Notes under the pieces: model-generated
The model's database searches: none
Told to the model about the DNA's origin: nothing
The model's input: the letters and a program-made list of their open reading frames with translations, nothing else
Translations under genes and position numbers: made by a program
NCBI GenBank assembly: GCA_018806915.1
Contig: JAGKQI010000061.1
Coordinates: 2,314,818-2,378,817 of the forward strand
DNA from: Phytophthora colocasiae
Lineage: Eukaryota > Oomycota > Peronosporomycetes > Peronosporales > Peronosporaceae
Direction of reading: 5' to 3'
DNA: 64,000 bases
In this document: piece after piece, positions 20,276-30,116 of the stretch
Numbering within the stretch: the stretch's first letter is position 1
Layout: every line of letters begins with the position of its first letter

Positions 20276-21037
20276 ATGATGATCCGCAGCATTCCTCATC
20301 TTGCCCTCCGTTACTCAGCTCTCACGATGTCCACCAAGCGCTGCCGCCCTTCCCCCGTGCTTCGCGTCAAGAAAATGACGCCTGAAGCCATCATCCCCAC
20401 TCGTGGCTCGAGTCTCGCGGCTGGTTTGGATCTCTCGGCTGCCTACGACGAAGTGATTCCAGCTGGTGGGAAGGGGATCGTTAAGACGGACCTCATCATC
20501 GCTGTCCCTGACGGATGCTATGCGCGCGTGGCTCCTCGTTCAGGACTTGCGTGGAAGAAATTTATTGATACTGGAGCTGGTGTCATTGACGCGGATTATC
20601 GCGGCAATGTGGGAGTGATCCTGTTCAATCACTCCAGCGAAGATTTCCTTGTCAAGCGTGGGGACCGTGTTGCACAGCTGATCCTCGAGAAGATCGAGTA
20701 TCCCGATGTCCAGGAGGTGGATGAGATTGAAGAGACTGAACGTGGTGCTGGTGGCTTCGGTAGCACTGGTGTAAATGCTCCTATTGCTAAGAAGCAGCAT
20801 GTTGCGAGCAATGGGGTGCTGGACGAGGAGGACGAGTTTGATATGACGTTCCGAGCAATTGAGAAATTGTCGGAAAAGAAAGTATTGGACGACAAAACCC
20901 GAGCTTTGTTGAAGAAAAAGCTCTTCACGGCTTCTGAGAGACAATTCAAGCTGCTGAACAAGGCTCTGGGAGAGTTTGTTGATGACGAGAACAGCGACAA
21001 GGTGCTCGAGTGGATCACCGCCTTCATCCAGAATTAG
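20276..21037 (+). CDS. DUT: dUTP diphosphatase (dUTPase) with a C-terminal extension
   Basis: Hydrolyses dUTP to dUMP and PPi, keeping uracil out of DNA and feeding dTMP synthesis. I chose the ATG at 20276 (253 residues). A later in-frame ATG at 20327 would give a 236-residue cytosolic/nuclear form. The residues between them ([14 protein letters not shown]) lack acidic residues and could be a mitochondrial presequence. All five trimeric dUTPase motifs are present: AGLDLSA (~49), PRSGLAWKK (~87), GVIDADYRG with the catalytic Asp (~102), [12 protein letters not shown] (~130) and [10 protein letters not shown] (~155). Motif V is normally the very C terminus, but here about 88 more residues follow, acidic then helical. 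The frame upstream of 20276 overlaps the secreted protein gene and is not credible. Confidence 0.93.
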   Translation: MMIRSIPHLALRYSALTMSTKRCRPSPVLRVKKMTPEAIIPTRGSSLAAGLDLSAAYDEVIPAGGKGIVKTDLIIAVPDGCYARVAPRSGLAWKKFIDTGAGVIDADYRGNVGVILFNHSSEDFLVKRGDRVAQLILEKIEYPDVQEVDEIEETERGAGGFGSTGVNAPIAKKQHVASNGVLDEEDEFDMTFRAIEKLSEKKVLDDKTRALLKKKLFTASERQFKLLNKALGEFVDDENSDKVLEWITAFIQN

Positions 21038-21165
21038 AAGTAACACATAGAGGTTGTTTGACCATCAATACATTTGCCATTTCAATTGAATAAATATATT
21101 CGTGCATTTTGGCCAAGCATCACGCATGCTCCAAGCAGAACATCGCCTAAGGGAGATAAACCTAA

Positions 21166-23342
21166 TTACAATCGAGAATTCACTGGTGGGAATGCTTCCA
21201 GTAGCTCTTCCAAAGACGGCCTGTCTGCTGGGAGTGGAGTAAGTGTGCCTTCCACTAACCGAATATACTTCTTGTCCAGCTTTTTTTCTTTCAGGTCGTC
21301 AACCAACTCTTCCACTGTAAAATGATTAAACCAAGTTAGATTGTATCGCTTTAACAAAAGTTAGAGGGGTTGCTTACCTGGACGTGTCGCCACTCGAGGC
21401 TCTGGGTTGCCTGTTAATATAGCCACAGCAAGAGCGCCAAGCGACCAGATATCTGCCTTGGCGTCGTAGCTCACAGCTTCTCCCAGAAAATAACGTCGCA
21501 CCTCTGGAGCCATGAACGCTAGCGTGCCAGCAGCGTGGTGGGTCAGCAGATCGCTCTCTAAGTATGTCGACACGCCGAAGTCCGCGATCTTAGTCGTGCC
21601 GTCGCTCTATTGTCACAAACAACGTATTAGCTCCGAAACAACTCAACAAACAGACACACGGACTCACGGTCAATAGTACGTTGCCTGGTTTTAAGTCACG
21701 GTGAACAATCCCGTGACGATGGATCTCCTTCAATCCAATACACAACTGGCGGAACATCGAGTCGAAGTCGTCTCCCTCCAATCGTCCCTGTGCAGTAAAA
21801 CAATTCAGTGAACGGTTGGTATACGAAGTACTGAATATCCACACCCACCTTTTCCTCAAGCAGTTCTCGTAGATCACCACCGTCGCAATACTCCATTTCG
21901 ATGTACGCAAAATGCCGATGCCCGATCTCCTCAATAAAGTACTGCTGGATTTGAACTATGTGGGGACTACGAACTCGAGACAAGATGCTGATCTCGTTCG
22001 CAGCTTCAGGTAGTTTGTCGCTTTCCTTTAGGACAGTAAGCTGTCCCTTACGGTTCTCCACAAGCATCACCTCAGCGAAGTTGCCGACACCAAGCGTTCG
22101 CACAAACGAAAACTTTAGCAGCTTAGACGGCGGATGAAGCCCCTGCACTCGCTTGGCCCATCTTTCAGGGCCTTTTGCAATGGTGACCTCAGCTTTGGCC
22201 GCCTCCTTCGATAAATTTGCCACCCCATCAACTAGCAACTCATTAGCCTCATCTGGCAGAACTTCAGCGACCAACTTTTTGGCCTCCTCAACAGCATCCG
22301 CTTTCTTTTGCTGTTTCTTTCGGGATCTGGTAGGAACGAAACGACCAGCAATAAAAGAGAGCGCTGCTAGCACACCGCCCTGCTTCCAAGAGCCTGCCAA
22401 TGAGTTAGACGCCGATTCTCCATTGTTTTCCTGCTGCATATCAAGCTCCGAAACAGTTCGAGCTGAAAAGGGTTCCATTCGTAAAATGTAGTTGGTGAAC
22501 ACAACTGCCTCCACAGCCACCATGTCGTTGCAGCGCGCACACTCCAAGAAGCACGTTCTATTGTGCTCTGCGTGCTTAATCGTACGTGAAGCCACACATT
22601 TGGCACACACGGGATGGCCACAACAGAGCTGTACGCGTGGCGACTGTCGAAGTCGTAAGCAGCGACTGCAGTCGTATAAGTTGGACACATTGGGAGCAAT
22701 CTCGTACGTCACAGCAGCCGACGAAAGTCCCGGTGCCTGAAACACCGGAGGTGGTGGTTGCTGTCTAGCCGACTCGGGCACATAGCCCAGCAGTGGTCGT
22801 GACGGAAGACCACGGCTTAAGAATGGCACGTGATCCAGCGGATGGCCACCAATTTTAACGGCCGAATAGACCAGTACTTCTGGCTTCGGCACCATATAAG
22901 CCTGCGACGTCCTTGCCTGTGATGATGGGGCATTCATTTTCACTGAAGGATCTGAAAAGGCTGCTCCTAGAGCTCCGACTGCGCCCCAAACTGCCGTCTT
23001 TAATGGACCGTGAAGCTGCTGTTGCCAGTCCGGGTAGAACGGGCGTTTGTGGTCTAGCTCATGCCCGCCGATCTTGGTTTCCATGTAACCTTCCACACTC
23101 TGCGACTGTGGATCGTAGGAGTGCAGATTCACGTAGCGAGCGGACGTGCAAAACTTGCCAGGGAGACTATCGAGTGCCAGAGTGGTCGGACGAGTTGCGA
23201 GCTTCACAGGGGTCGGCTGCTGCTCTGCGTCGGCCAGTTCATGAGGAAGTTCGTTGTCAATATCGACGTCTTCCTGTTCATTCTCCTCATCCCCCTCGCT
23301 CACCACTGGGGCGCCCTTGTCGCGCTGCACAAGTCGCTGCAT
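21166..23342 (-). CDS. RING-type zinc finger / Ser-Thr protein kinase fusion
   Basis: Four exons on the minus strand: 23342-21849, 21787-21668, 21606-21378 and 21314-21166. The introns are 61, 61 and 63 bp, all GT-AG; 663 residues. The N-terminal third holds two copies of KIGGHxLDH (KIGGHELDH, KIGGHPLDH). A RING-like C3HC4 pattern follows: CSRC, then CCGHPVCAKC, then CARC. A basic/helical linker leads to the kinase: glycine loop GVGNFAEV, VAIK-type lysine in VLKES, HRDLKPGN, DFGVS and MAPEV, so all catalytic residues are kept. The C terminus is a short helical kinase end (RPSLEELLEAF). It could couple ubiquitin ligase activity with phosphorylation, but neither activity is shown. It converges on the dUTPase gene (128 bp between stops). 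Confidence 0.85.
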
Positions 23343-23872
23343 ATTCGTCCCCGTTTCCTTTGAGCATCGTTTGCGTCAACATTTATTTAGGTTAAACATG
23401 ATTCGCTTATGATGTAGGTTTCAATTTATACGCATTTCTATTGGGCTTTGATTCCTTCTATATATCAGTGTAACCTAGAGAAATTTCTGTGCAAGATCTG
23501 TGGTGACGCGTTATCGTCGTCCACAGGCGCGACCCCGTACCGCGTGCGATAACAGGACCACTCGAAATCCATGCTGTCTACCGTAGATTACTACCGTCTA
23601 CTAGACTCTACCTTCGCCACGCTGTCACTGACAGCGATGCAATACTTGTGCGCACATGTACTGTGGTGGGCTGCGTTGATGTTGCAGTGGTACCTGTACA
23701 CACCTCCAAGATGGCTGCATGGGGCAGATCGTGGGGCGACATTCAAGTTTCATCTGCGGTCGATCTCATTGGGTAATAAGTTCGAATCAGGTCGGGCAGA
23801 ATCAGGCCGCTGTGCAATCTGTCTCCTGCCATTGGTTGATCAAGAGCCGTCGTCATGCGATTGTTGAAGTAG
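23343..23872. other. Divergent promoter region between the RING-kinase and the PHD gene
   Basis: About 530 bp. A 98-codon frame at 23571-23867 starts with ATG and includes a hydrophobic stretch and a CAIC segment, but nothing supports it as a gene. Confidence 0.45.
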
Positions 23873-26800
23873 ATGTCGCATGGCATGTTGCGTGAAGGTT
23901 GCGCGACTACACGCCAGACCTTCCCTCGACGTCGGCGGGTTCGGGGGAGGATCTCTCGGCCACTTCCGAAAACCACCGAGCTGCTAGGAGAAGACCATCA
24001 CTCTTGCATGGCACGGAATCTCAAGGGGAAGGCGGCCAAAGCAGGCGCGGCGGCGCAGCTAAAGCGCCGGAAGAAGTCCGGACTGGGTGGAGGTGGCAGC
24101 AGCCCAGCGCTGTCAGCTTCGTCGTCCTCTGGGGGCACGTCTACGCCTGGCCATCGCGAGTGCGAGCAATGCGGCAACAATATTCTATTAGAGGGTGTGG
24201 CGAAGGCGTGGCCTGTAGGCAAGAAGAGTGCGGTGTCTACTGGCTGCCAGATCTGCGACTTCGTGGCCTTCCGCCGCTCCCAGAGGCCTTGTGTGCAGTG
24301 CACACGGACCAGTTGCGACCACTTCTGCGAATGGTGCGGCAAAGGCTTCCATACGAAGTGTGCCAAGATGCGAGATGAGGATGTGGGCAACCCGAACGGC
24401 TTTTGCTGTCACAAATGCGAGTCGGAGCAGAGTGAAGGACACGATACTGACGATGATGAGACCAAGGCGGAAGAGAGCGACGAAGAAGATGCAGGATCAC
24501 GTTGTGGTAGCTGCCGACTGCCTTTTTCGACTATGGGGAAGGACCTGGAGGATGCTAAAGTTTCTACTGGCTTTAAAGTGAACCAGGCGGTGCTGGTAGA
24601 CAATGATGAGGTGCTGTACAACGCGCTAATCACTGAAGTTGATGCCAAGGGCGAACGTATCAAGATCCACTTTACGCGCTGGAGCAAGTCATTCGACGAC
24701 TGGTATGCGATGGACGATGAACACATCAACGAGAGTCTTGCGTGCGATTGCTGCAACCAGTGGTTTCATATCGGCTGTTTACCCCCGATTAAGAGCTCGG
24801 GGAGATGGAAAGACTCGACCTACGTGTGCCCGTGCTGTATTGACGACGCACGCGCGTTCCACAACGGCAACCGATCGGTGCTGAAGGCGAAGGCAGCGTA
24901 TATATCCACTAGCAACGCAATTGCCAAGGCTTCGAAGAAAGTAACGTCGCCTAAGGATAGCGAAACGACTACTGTGGCGGTTGCAAAGACTAAGAAGCCC
25001 AGTAAAGCTGTGGTGGTATTGGATGACGATGACGAAGACATGGAGGAGAAGGAAAATGACAACCAGTATGAGGAGGCGAAAGACGAGAGGGGAGATGGAG
25101 CCCAGATTGTTAAGGCGCCAAACAAAAGGAAGCGAAAGCTGTCGGAGTCCGTCGATATCTCCATGATAACGCTGGAGACGGATAACGCTAAAGAAATGCC
25201 CACGAGGAAGGCAGGCAAGACTACACCAACCTCAAGAAACGCATCGCCAGTGCCAGTAAACGATTCTGCAAGTGGCAATTCCAAATCGAGTACGGCTTCA
25301 TCATCATTACAAGCAAACGGCGACGAAACAGCTACCGATCATTCAAAGGTGACGGATGCGAATGCTGCCGACAAGACGAAGAAGTCAAAAGCACTTACCG
25401 TTAGTGCAAGTGATGCTGTATCTTCGAGTAGCACAATGATGCATGCGTCTCCAGAGCACACGGTAAAGGTTGCCATCGAAGCCCACAGTTCTCCGTCAAA
25501 AGCTGCAGCGGCGAAGATCGGTGCGAGCACCAAGCAAACTGTGGATGAGGCTAAACTCGAAAAGCGTGAGAAAAAGGAGGTGACTTCGTTTGATAAATCT
25601 TCTGCGGATTCGAGCCGACATTCGTCGAGCAATACGGTGATGTCGCTTCTGAACAGCCCGCCGACTAATGAGACACCAGCGAAAGGCTTTAAGCCGACTG
25701 TCACATCGTTACCGATGTTGAACCCTGCCGGCAGCCGTAACAACGCAACCGCGTCGTCGAAGTCTTCGATGGCCATGTCAGCAAAATTCCAGGTGTATGT
25801 CAAGATGGAGCAAAAGAATGGACGTTTCCCACTGTATCCGCGTCCCGCGTCGAATGTTAAGCCAGCCCAGACCGTGCGGAAGGAGGTATCATCAGCTCCT
25901 ACGAAGCCAACAAAGGCGCCGGTTGTTCGGAAAACGAAGCAGACTCAAGCTGGAGATGGCCGTGGTGGTCTCAGTGCATTCGACATCTTGCGTGAGGTCG
26001 CATCGCAAGAGATTGATGAAAGCGCCACACCTGTAAAACCAAAGCGTGAAAAGCGCCCCCCGGCTGGACGAGGGCACAACACCAGTTCAAACAAACGTGC
26101 GAAGATGGATGTGTCTGCGAGTTTATCAAACACTAGTGCTTCGCCTGGACGGCCTGTGCCAGTTGGAGTTCCGTCCACCTCTGGGGGTTCTGACTCCAAC
26201 CAGTCTGCACAGACCCGAGAGCGTGTTCAAATGAACTCCTTCGTAGACCTGCACTTCAGCATTCGCAAGGAGATGTACCTGCGCTTCTGCCGGTTAGAAG
26301 AGGAAGGGATGCTGACACGTGACTCAGCACATTTGCTGCGATCGCTCATTTACCCGACGTCGGAGAGATTCCAAGACCTGAAATTCGTCTACCTGGTGAA
26401 CAAGGACCTACCATCGGTACAACTCACAAAACGGTTGCTGGAAGCAGTGCCGTACCCGCCGACTGTAGCGAAGCCCATTGCTACGACGGTGCCTCATGCA
26501 CCTCCAGCTGCAATTCGATCTCCTCTTGGCAGCAAGGGTATAGCGGGACTACCCATGTCGATGGGAATGTTTCCTGCTGGTCCCGCTGCTATTAATCGCA
26601 ACTCGTCCCCAGCCGCCACAACACGTATGAGCTTATTGCCTCCCCCACCGGGCGTAGCAGCACTGCTGAGACCAGAGCCTCCGCGACCAGATGAATCCTC
26701 AAGACTTGCGTCTGGAAGCGCTGGTAGTTCTCAGTCCCAGCCGCAGCCATCGCGAACCAGTACCAGTTCCGTCCCCGCACCTGCCACCACTGCAAAGCGA

Positions 26801-26905
26801 CCTGAAATGCTGATTGTGGAGCAGCTCGCACCGACACACCGCCCTGTATCTAGCCAACCACAGCAGCAGCAACAACCGCCGCAGCGATTATTGAATTCAA
26901 GGTAA
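23873..26905 (+). CDS. PHD-finger chromatin protein with an internal Tudor-knot-like domain
   Basis: 1010 residues from the ATG at 23873; an in-frame ATG at 24008 (965 residues, MARNLKGK...) is an equally good start. A basic N terminus is followed by a cysteine-dense region (~97-182) with CEQC, CQIC, CVQC, CEWCGKGFHTKC and CCHKC, resembling one or two atypical PHD/zinc-ribbon modules. A CGSC pair (~214) follows. Next comes a chromo-barrel/Tudor-knot-like segment (~231-285: VDNDEVLYNALITEV, IHFTRWSKSFDDWY), then CDCCNQWFHIGC (~291) and CPCC (~318), which complete a PHD pattern. The middle is a long Ser/Lys-rich disordered region with KRKRKL-type nuclear signals. A conserved helical block (~785-855, VDLHFSIRKEMYLRF) precedes a Pro/Gln-rich tail. 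The likely role is reading histone marks in the nucleus; partners are unknown. Confidence 0.8.
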   Translation: MSHGMLREGCATTRQTFPRRRRVRGRISRPLPKTTELLGEDHHSCMARNLKGKAAKAGAAAQLKRRKKSGLGGGGSSPALSASSSSGGTSTPGHRECEQCGNNILLEGVAKAWPVGKKSAVSTGCQICDFVAFRRSQRPCVQCTRTSCDHFCEWCGKGFHTKCAKMRDEDVGNPNGFCCHKCESEQSEGHDTDDDETKAEESDEEDAGSRCGSCRLPFSTMGKDLEDAKVSTGFKVNQAVLVDNDEVLYNALITEVDAKGERIKIHFTRWSKSFDDWYAMDDEHINESLACDCCNQWFHIGCLPPIKSSGRWKDSTYVCPCCIDDARAFHNGNRSVLKAKAAYISTSNAIAKASKKVTSPKDSETTTVAVAKTKKPSKAVVVLDDDDEDMEEKENDNQYEEAKDERGDGAQIVKAPNKRKRKLSESVDISMITLETDNAKEMPTRKAGKTTPTSRNASPVPVNDSASGNSKSSTASSSLQANGDETATDHSKVTDANAADKTKKSKALTVSASDAVSSSSTMMHASPEHTVKVAIEAHSSPSKAAAAKIGASTKQTVDEAKLEKREKKEVTSFDKSSADSSRHSSSNTVMSLLNSPPTNETPAKGFKPTVTSLPMLNPAGSRNNATASSKSSMAMSAKFQVYVKMEQKNGRFPLYPRPASNVKPAQTVRKEVSSAPTKPTKAPVVRKTKQTQAGDGRGGLSAFDILREVASQEIDESATPVKPKREKRPPAGRGHNTSSNKRAKMDVSASLSNTSASPGRPVPVGVPSTSGGSDSNQSAQTRERVQMNSFVDLHFSIRKEMYLRFCRLEEEGMLTRDSAHLLRSLIYPTSERFQDLKFVYLVNKDLPSVQLTKRLLEAVPYPPTVAKPIATTVPHAPPAAIRSPLGSKGIAGLPMSMGMFPAGPAAINRNSSPAATTRMSLLPPPPGVAALLRPEPPRPDESSRLASGSAGSSQSQPQPSRTSTSSVPAPATTAKRPEMLIVEQLAPTHRPVSSQPQQQQQPPQRLLNSR

Positions 26906-27127
26906 CAGGCATGTCAGATAGTAAGTAAGTAAGCCTGTAGCACATTGTAGTATAAGAGGGCAGAGGCATTGTATTTAACTCTAGCCGTCTCGCGCCACCT
27001 CCGAATACGAAAGCCGTTTCCATCCTAGGGATCAATCACTACACACTTCAACTACAAGTACATGTACCATCTTTGGGGTACACATCTGATTCGTCTTTTT
27101 CTCCTGGTCCAGAACAATCGCCTGGTC

Positions 27128-29119
27128 ATGAAGCGCGGACATGACGATGATCAAGTGGAGCTCGCAGGGGCTCTCACAAGCCTCCGCACTGAGACTGCAC
27201 CAACTGAAGAGTCTAGTAGCAATGTAAACAATAGGGACTGCTTTACTGGACCTGCTATTGAGAAGCACCACGTCACATGGATCGCTTGGGCAAAGTATCT
27301 GGACGACTACTGTCAGTCGAATGGTGTGCGTATTGGCATTGAATTCACCGACAGCATCCAGAAGAGAAACGACGAAATGCGCAACTCGAAACGTGCAAAA
27401 GATGGAAAATTCGTGCGCTATCTACCGGGGCAACTGGAGGCTTATCGTCGTAGCTACGTGTGTCATCTCGGTCGGAAGGGACGCACACGCGATGTCAAGT
27501 TCCGTCGCACTGCTTGCCCGTTTAAACTCATAGCCAAGAGTGTCTACAATGAGGACAAATGGGAGGTGGAAGTGACCTGTCCTAACGCAGAGCACATTCA
27601 TTCGGAGACGACTGGGAGCTTTGCAGCTTTAACGTCAGTTGAGAGCGACACACTGTTGAAGTCACAAGCTCAAGCGTTTCCTGTTGAGGGTTTGAAGGGA
27701 AGCCCAGCAAGTAGGAAAGTACTGACGGACATGATTGCAAGATGCAAGCGGATGTCAGAGAATGAAACGGTATGCACGAAGCTGTTGAAGCGATTGGAGA
27801 TTTTGCATGATTCGGTGGCGGTGCTTGAAGAGGGAAATCACTACAAGTTGGCTTTCACTGACGTGGTCGTTCGGTTCGTAAAGTTGATGCATCGCAAGCC
27901 GCTGCTCTTACGGTTAGCAACTTGTCAGACTGTGTTATTTAAGATCCAAGAGCTCCAGGATCAACTGAACGATGTTACTCGAGCGCTGAAATTAAACACT
28001 ATTGCGGACATGATGGAGCCAAGTGAGACGTCGGAGAGTGCACAAGCTGAGCAATTCACTAGGCTGAACGAGTTTCTTTCCGAAGCATCAGACCGTGTGC
28101 TAATTAATGAGTTTCACGGAGCACCAAAGCTTTATGAGGCTCTTATGATACTTTCCAGTGGGATGAAGTGGGAAATGCAATCGGATGAAATGCTGGCGCT
28201 GAAAAAGAGCGTTTTTGAACGAGTCACGGCAATTCTTCCTGTATTTACCTCACCAGATTGGTTCATTCCTAGGGAAGACTTGGAGTGCGAGGAGCGACTC
28301 ATTGGAGAAGGTACTTTCGGAGAAGTAAGACGTGGAACTTGGTTACACTACGGCAAACCCATTAGTGTGGCTGTGAAATTGCTTTACAAGGAACTCGACG
28401 GCTATTCCAGCGACGTCTTCAGAAATGAATTGGATTCTTGGCACAAACTTACCGTCGAGGGAGACGCTAAACAAGAGGGCAATCATATTCTCAGGATTTT
28501 CGGTGGTTCATGCACTACCCCTCAGTATTACGTTTGCGAATTTGCTGAAGGCGGCAACCTTAAACAATTTCTTGGCAAAGACGTTAACCGTACGCACTTC
28601 TGGCGTACGTTCCAGCAAACAGCACAAGCTCTGCAACTGTTACACTTGAAGGAGGTTTCTCATGGTGCTCTGAATTGCAGCAACATCCTGGTTGGAGCGA
28701 ACAACAGCGTCAAACTGACAGACTTTGGGTTTGGGGATATTCGAGCGCTGTCAAGTTCCCTAAGTGGAGATGCAGAGGAGGCAATAGCCAACTCGGTACG
28801 ATGGAAACCCAAGGAGCGGTTGGTACAGAGTTCTACTGGAACAGATCAATTCAAGGCGGATGTTTACGCCTTAGGTATGTGCATGATTGAAGCACGGACG
28901 CAAGAAGAACCTTTCGCCAACATGGACAACACTCAAGTGCTGGATGTTATTCTGAAAGGTGAACTGCCTCGTCGACCTGATTCCTTTTCGGATGCTGAGT
29001 GGGGTTTCATTTGTGAATTGTGCAATGCTGATCACGTGCAACGCCCAAGTCTTGTCGAAGTGATAAAGAAGATTGAGAATTTCGCTGAAGAAGAGCAGCA
29101 ACTTGAATTAGCTGCGTGA
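27128..29119 (+). CDS. FAR1/MULE-type zinc domain fused to a TKL-like pseudokinase
   Basis: 663 residues from the ATG at 27128 (-3 purine); an in-frame ATG at 27062 adds 22 hydrophobic residues in poor context. The N-terminal part (~60-160) looks like the WRKY-GCM1/FAR1 DNA-binding fold of MULE transposases: YVCHLGRKG, TACPFKLIAK, W-E-V-E-V, then a C-x25-H-x-H ending in EHIH. A helical middle region (~200-370) is unassigned. The kinase domain starts near 390: IGEGTFGEV and VAVKLLYKE keep the nucleotide-binding residues and DFGFGD is kept. The catalytic loop reads HGALNCSN instead of HRDLxxxN, so the catalytic Asp is gone, and the APE motif is replaced by KPKE. A pseudokinase is therefore likely. 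The stop is 57 bp before the DHFR start. Confidence 0.78.
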   Translation: MKRGHDDDQVELAGALTSLRTETAPTEESSSNVNNRDCFTGPAIEKHHVTWIAWAKYLDDYCQSNGVRIGIEFTDSIQKRNDEMRNSKRAKDGKFVRYLPGQLEAYRRSYVCHLGRKGRTRDVKFRRTACPFKLIAKSVYNEDKWEVEVTCPNAEHIHSETTGSFAALTSVESDTLLKSQAQAFPVEGLKGSPASRKVLTDMIARCKRMSENETVCTKLLKRLEILHDSVAVLEEGNHYKLAFTDVVVRFVKLMHRKPLLLRLATCQTVLFKIQELQDQLNDVTRALKLNTIADMMEPSETSESAQAEQFTRLNEFLSEASDRVLINEFHGAPKLYEALMILSSGMKWEMQSDEMLALKKSVFERVTAILPVFTSPDWFIPREDLECEERLIGEGTFGEVRRGTWLHYGKPISVAVKLLYKELDGYSSDVFRNELDSWHKLTVEGDAKQEGNHILRIFGGSCTTPQYYVCEFAEGGNLKQFLGKDVNRTHFWRTFQQTAQALQLLHLKEVSHGALNCSNILVGANNSVKLTDFGFGDIRALSSSLSGDAEEAIANSVRWKPKERLVQSSTGTDQFKADVYALGMCMIEARTQEEPFANMDNTQVLDVILKGELPRRPDSFSDAEWGFICELCNADHVQRPSLVEVIKKIENFAEEEQQLELAA

Positions 29120-29176
29120 TTGAAGAATCATCGTCTTGTGCTGTGGTCCACATCACTTCTAAGGCTCCGATCGCCG

Positions 29177-29804
29177 ATGGCTGCTGGACGACTGCCCGTG
29201 TCTCTCATCGCTGCGTGCTCTGTGAATAGGGTGATCGGCAAGAAGGGCAAGTTGCCGTGGAATTTACCTGCGGACTGGTCGTTCTTCAGCTCCACTACTC
29301 GAAACCAAGTGTTGGTGGTGGGTCGCCGGTCTTTCGAGGAATTCGACTGTCCCATTCCGAATCGCCACACGATCGTCGTGTCAAGTATCTTGCAGAGCCC
29401 CACTAAAGCTCAAGTTGAAGATGTTGGCGGTCGGTTTTACGGAGTTCGAGTGGCTCGGACACTGGAACAGGCGCTGCAATTTGCGAACTCGGAATCACAG
29501 TATCGAGATTGCACTCGCGTGTTCATTGGTGGGGGTGAGAAATTGTACCAGGAGGCGATGGATGCTGGAGCGGCGGAGACGTGCTACATATCGAGAGTTC
29601 AACAGCAAATTGAAGACGGTGACGCGTTTTTCCCTCAATGGACAAAGCAGTTCCCGTATCTGAAGTATTCGGCGAAGACGATCGGAGGTGGTAACACAAG
29701 GTTTGTACCACACTTTTCAATACTGTGTTGTGAATACTGGAGTTTATGACGTTGTTTTGTCTTGGAACAGAGTAAGCTTTGAGATCTGGAGTGCCAGCCA
29801 CTAA
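29177..29804 (+). CDS. DHFR: Dihydrofolate reductase, stand-alone
   Basis: Two exons, 29177-29700 and 29771-29804, with a 70-bp GT-AG intron; 185 residues. Reduces dihydrofolate to tetrahydrofolate with NADPH. I chose the ATG at 29177 (gccgATGg); the open frame upstream begins only with TTG. Motifs: LIAACSVNRVIGKKGKLPWNLP, the substrate-binding Asp in PADWSFF, VVGRRSFEEF (cofactor site), VFIGGGEKLYQEAM and GDAFFP. Reading through the intron would end in an unrelated tail (CCEYWSL), whereas the spliced end VSFEIW fits the last DHFR strand. There is no thymidylate synthase domain downstream, although many protists carry a fused DHFR-TS. Confidence 0.9.
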
Positions 29805-30116
29805 CCGTTTGGGCCCTAAACTGTCGACCTATAATAACATGATAGTTGGGGCAACTGCCCCGAGCACACAGCGCGCCCAATACAGCGACATGAGCGGCGA
29901 AACTTGGCATACAATTAGAAGACATATTCATGAACATACCTGCCTCGCCTCACAGTGGAGACGTGCTTGCAGCGAGTACACCACCGCAAAGTCTAATCCG
30001 ATGGCTATTTTTATTACTATTTTTTTTAGAACAACTAATAGTACTTATGAGTACTACTTCTGCTGGGGTACGCGTACCCCTATTTTTGGTTGGTTTGTAA
30101 ACTGGTACTACCAGTA
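29805..30116. other. Intergenic region and promoter of the Trm4 gene
   Basis: About 310 bp between the DHFR stop and the Trm4 start. No gene is seen. Its right end is AT-rich and holds a perfect 16-bp palindrome at 30065-30080. Confidence 0.5.
30065..30080. promoter_or_regulatory. Perfect 16-bp palindrome before the Trm4 start
   Basis: GGGGTACGCGTACCCC, 36 bp upstream of the ATG at 30117. Its form suggests a site for a dimeric DNA-binding protein; this is inferred from symmetry and position only. Confidence 0.4.

Noticed and set aside
23571..23867. 98-codon frame with a hydrophobic segment and a CAIC motif
   Set aside because: It ends after the first Cys pairs, has no completed domain, lies in a divergent promoter region, and has no supporting splice option I could find.
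29701..29749. Unspliced C terminus of DHFR ending CCEYWSL
   Set aside because: A GT-AG intron at 29701-29770 gives a tail VSFEIW that fits the DHFR fold.
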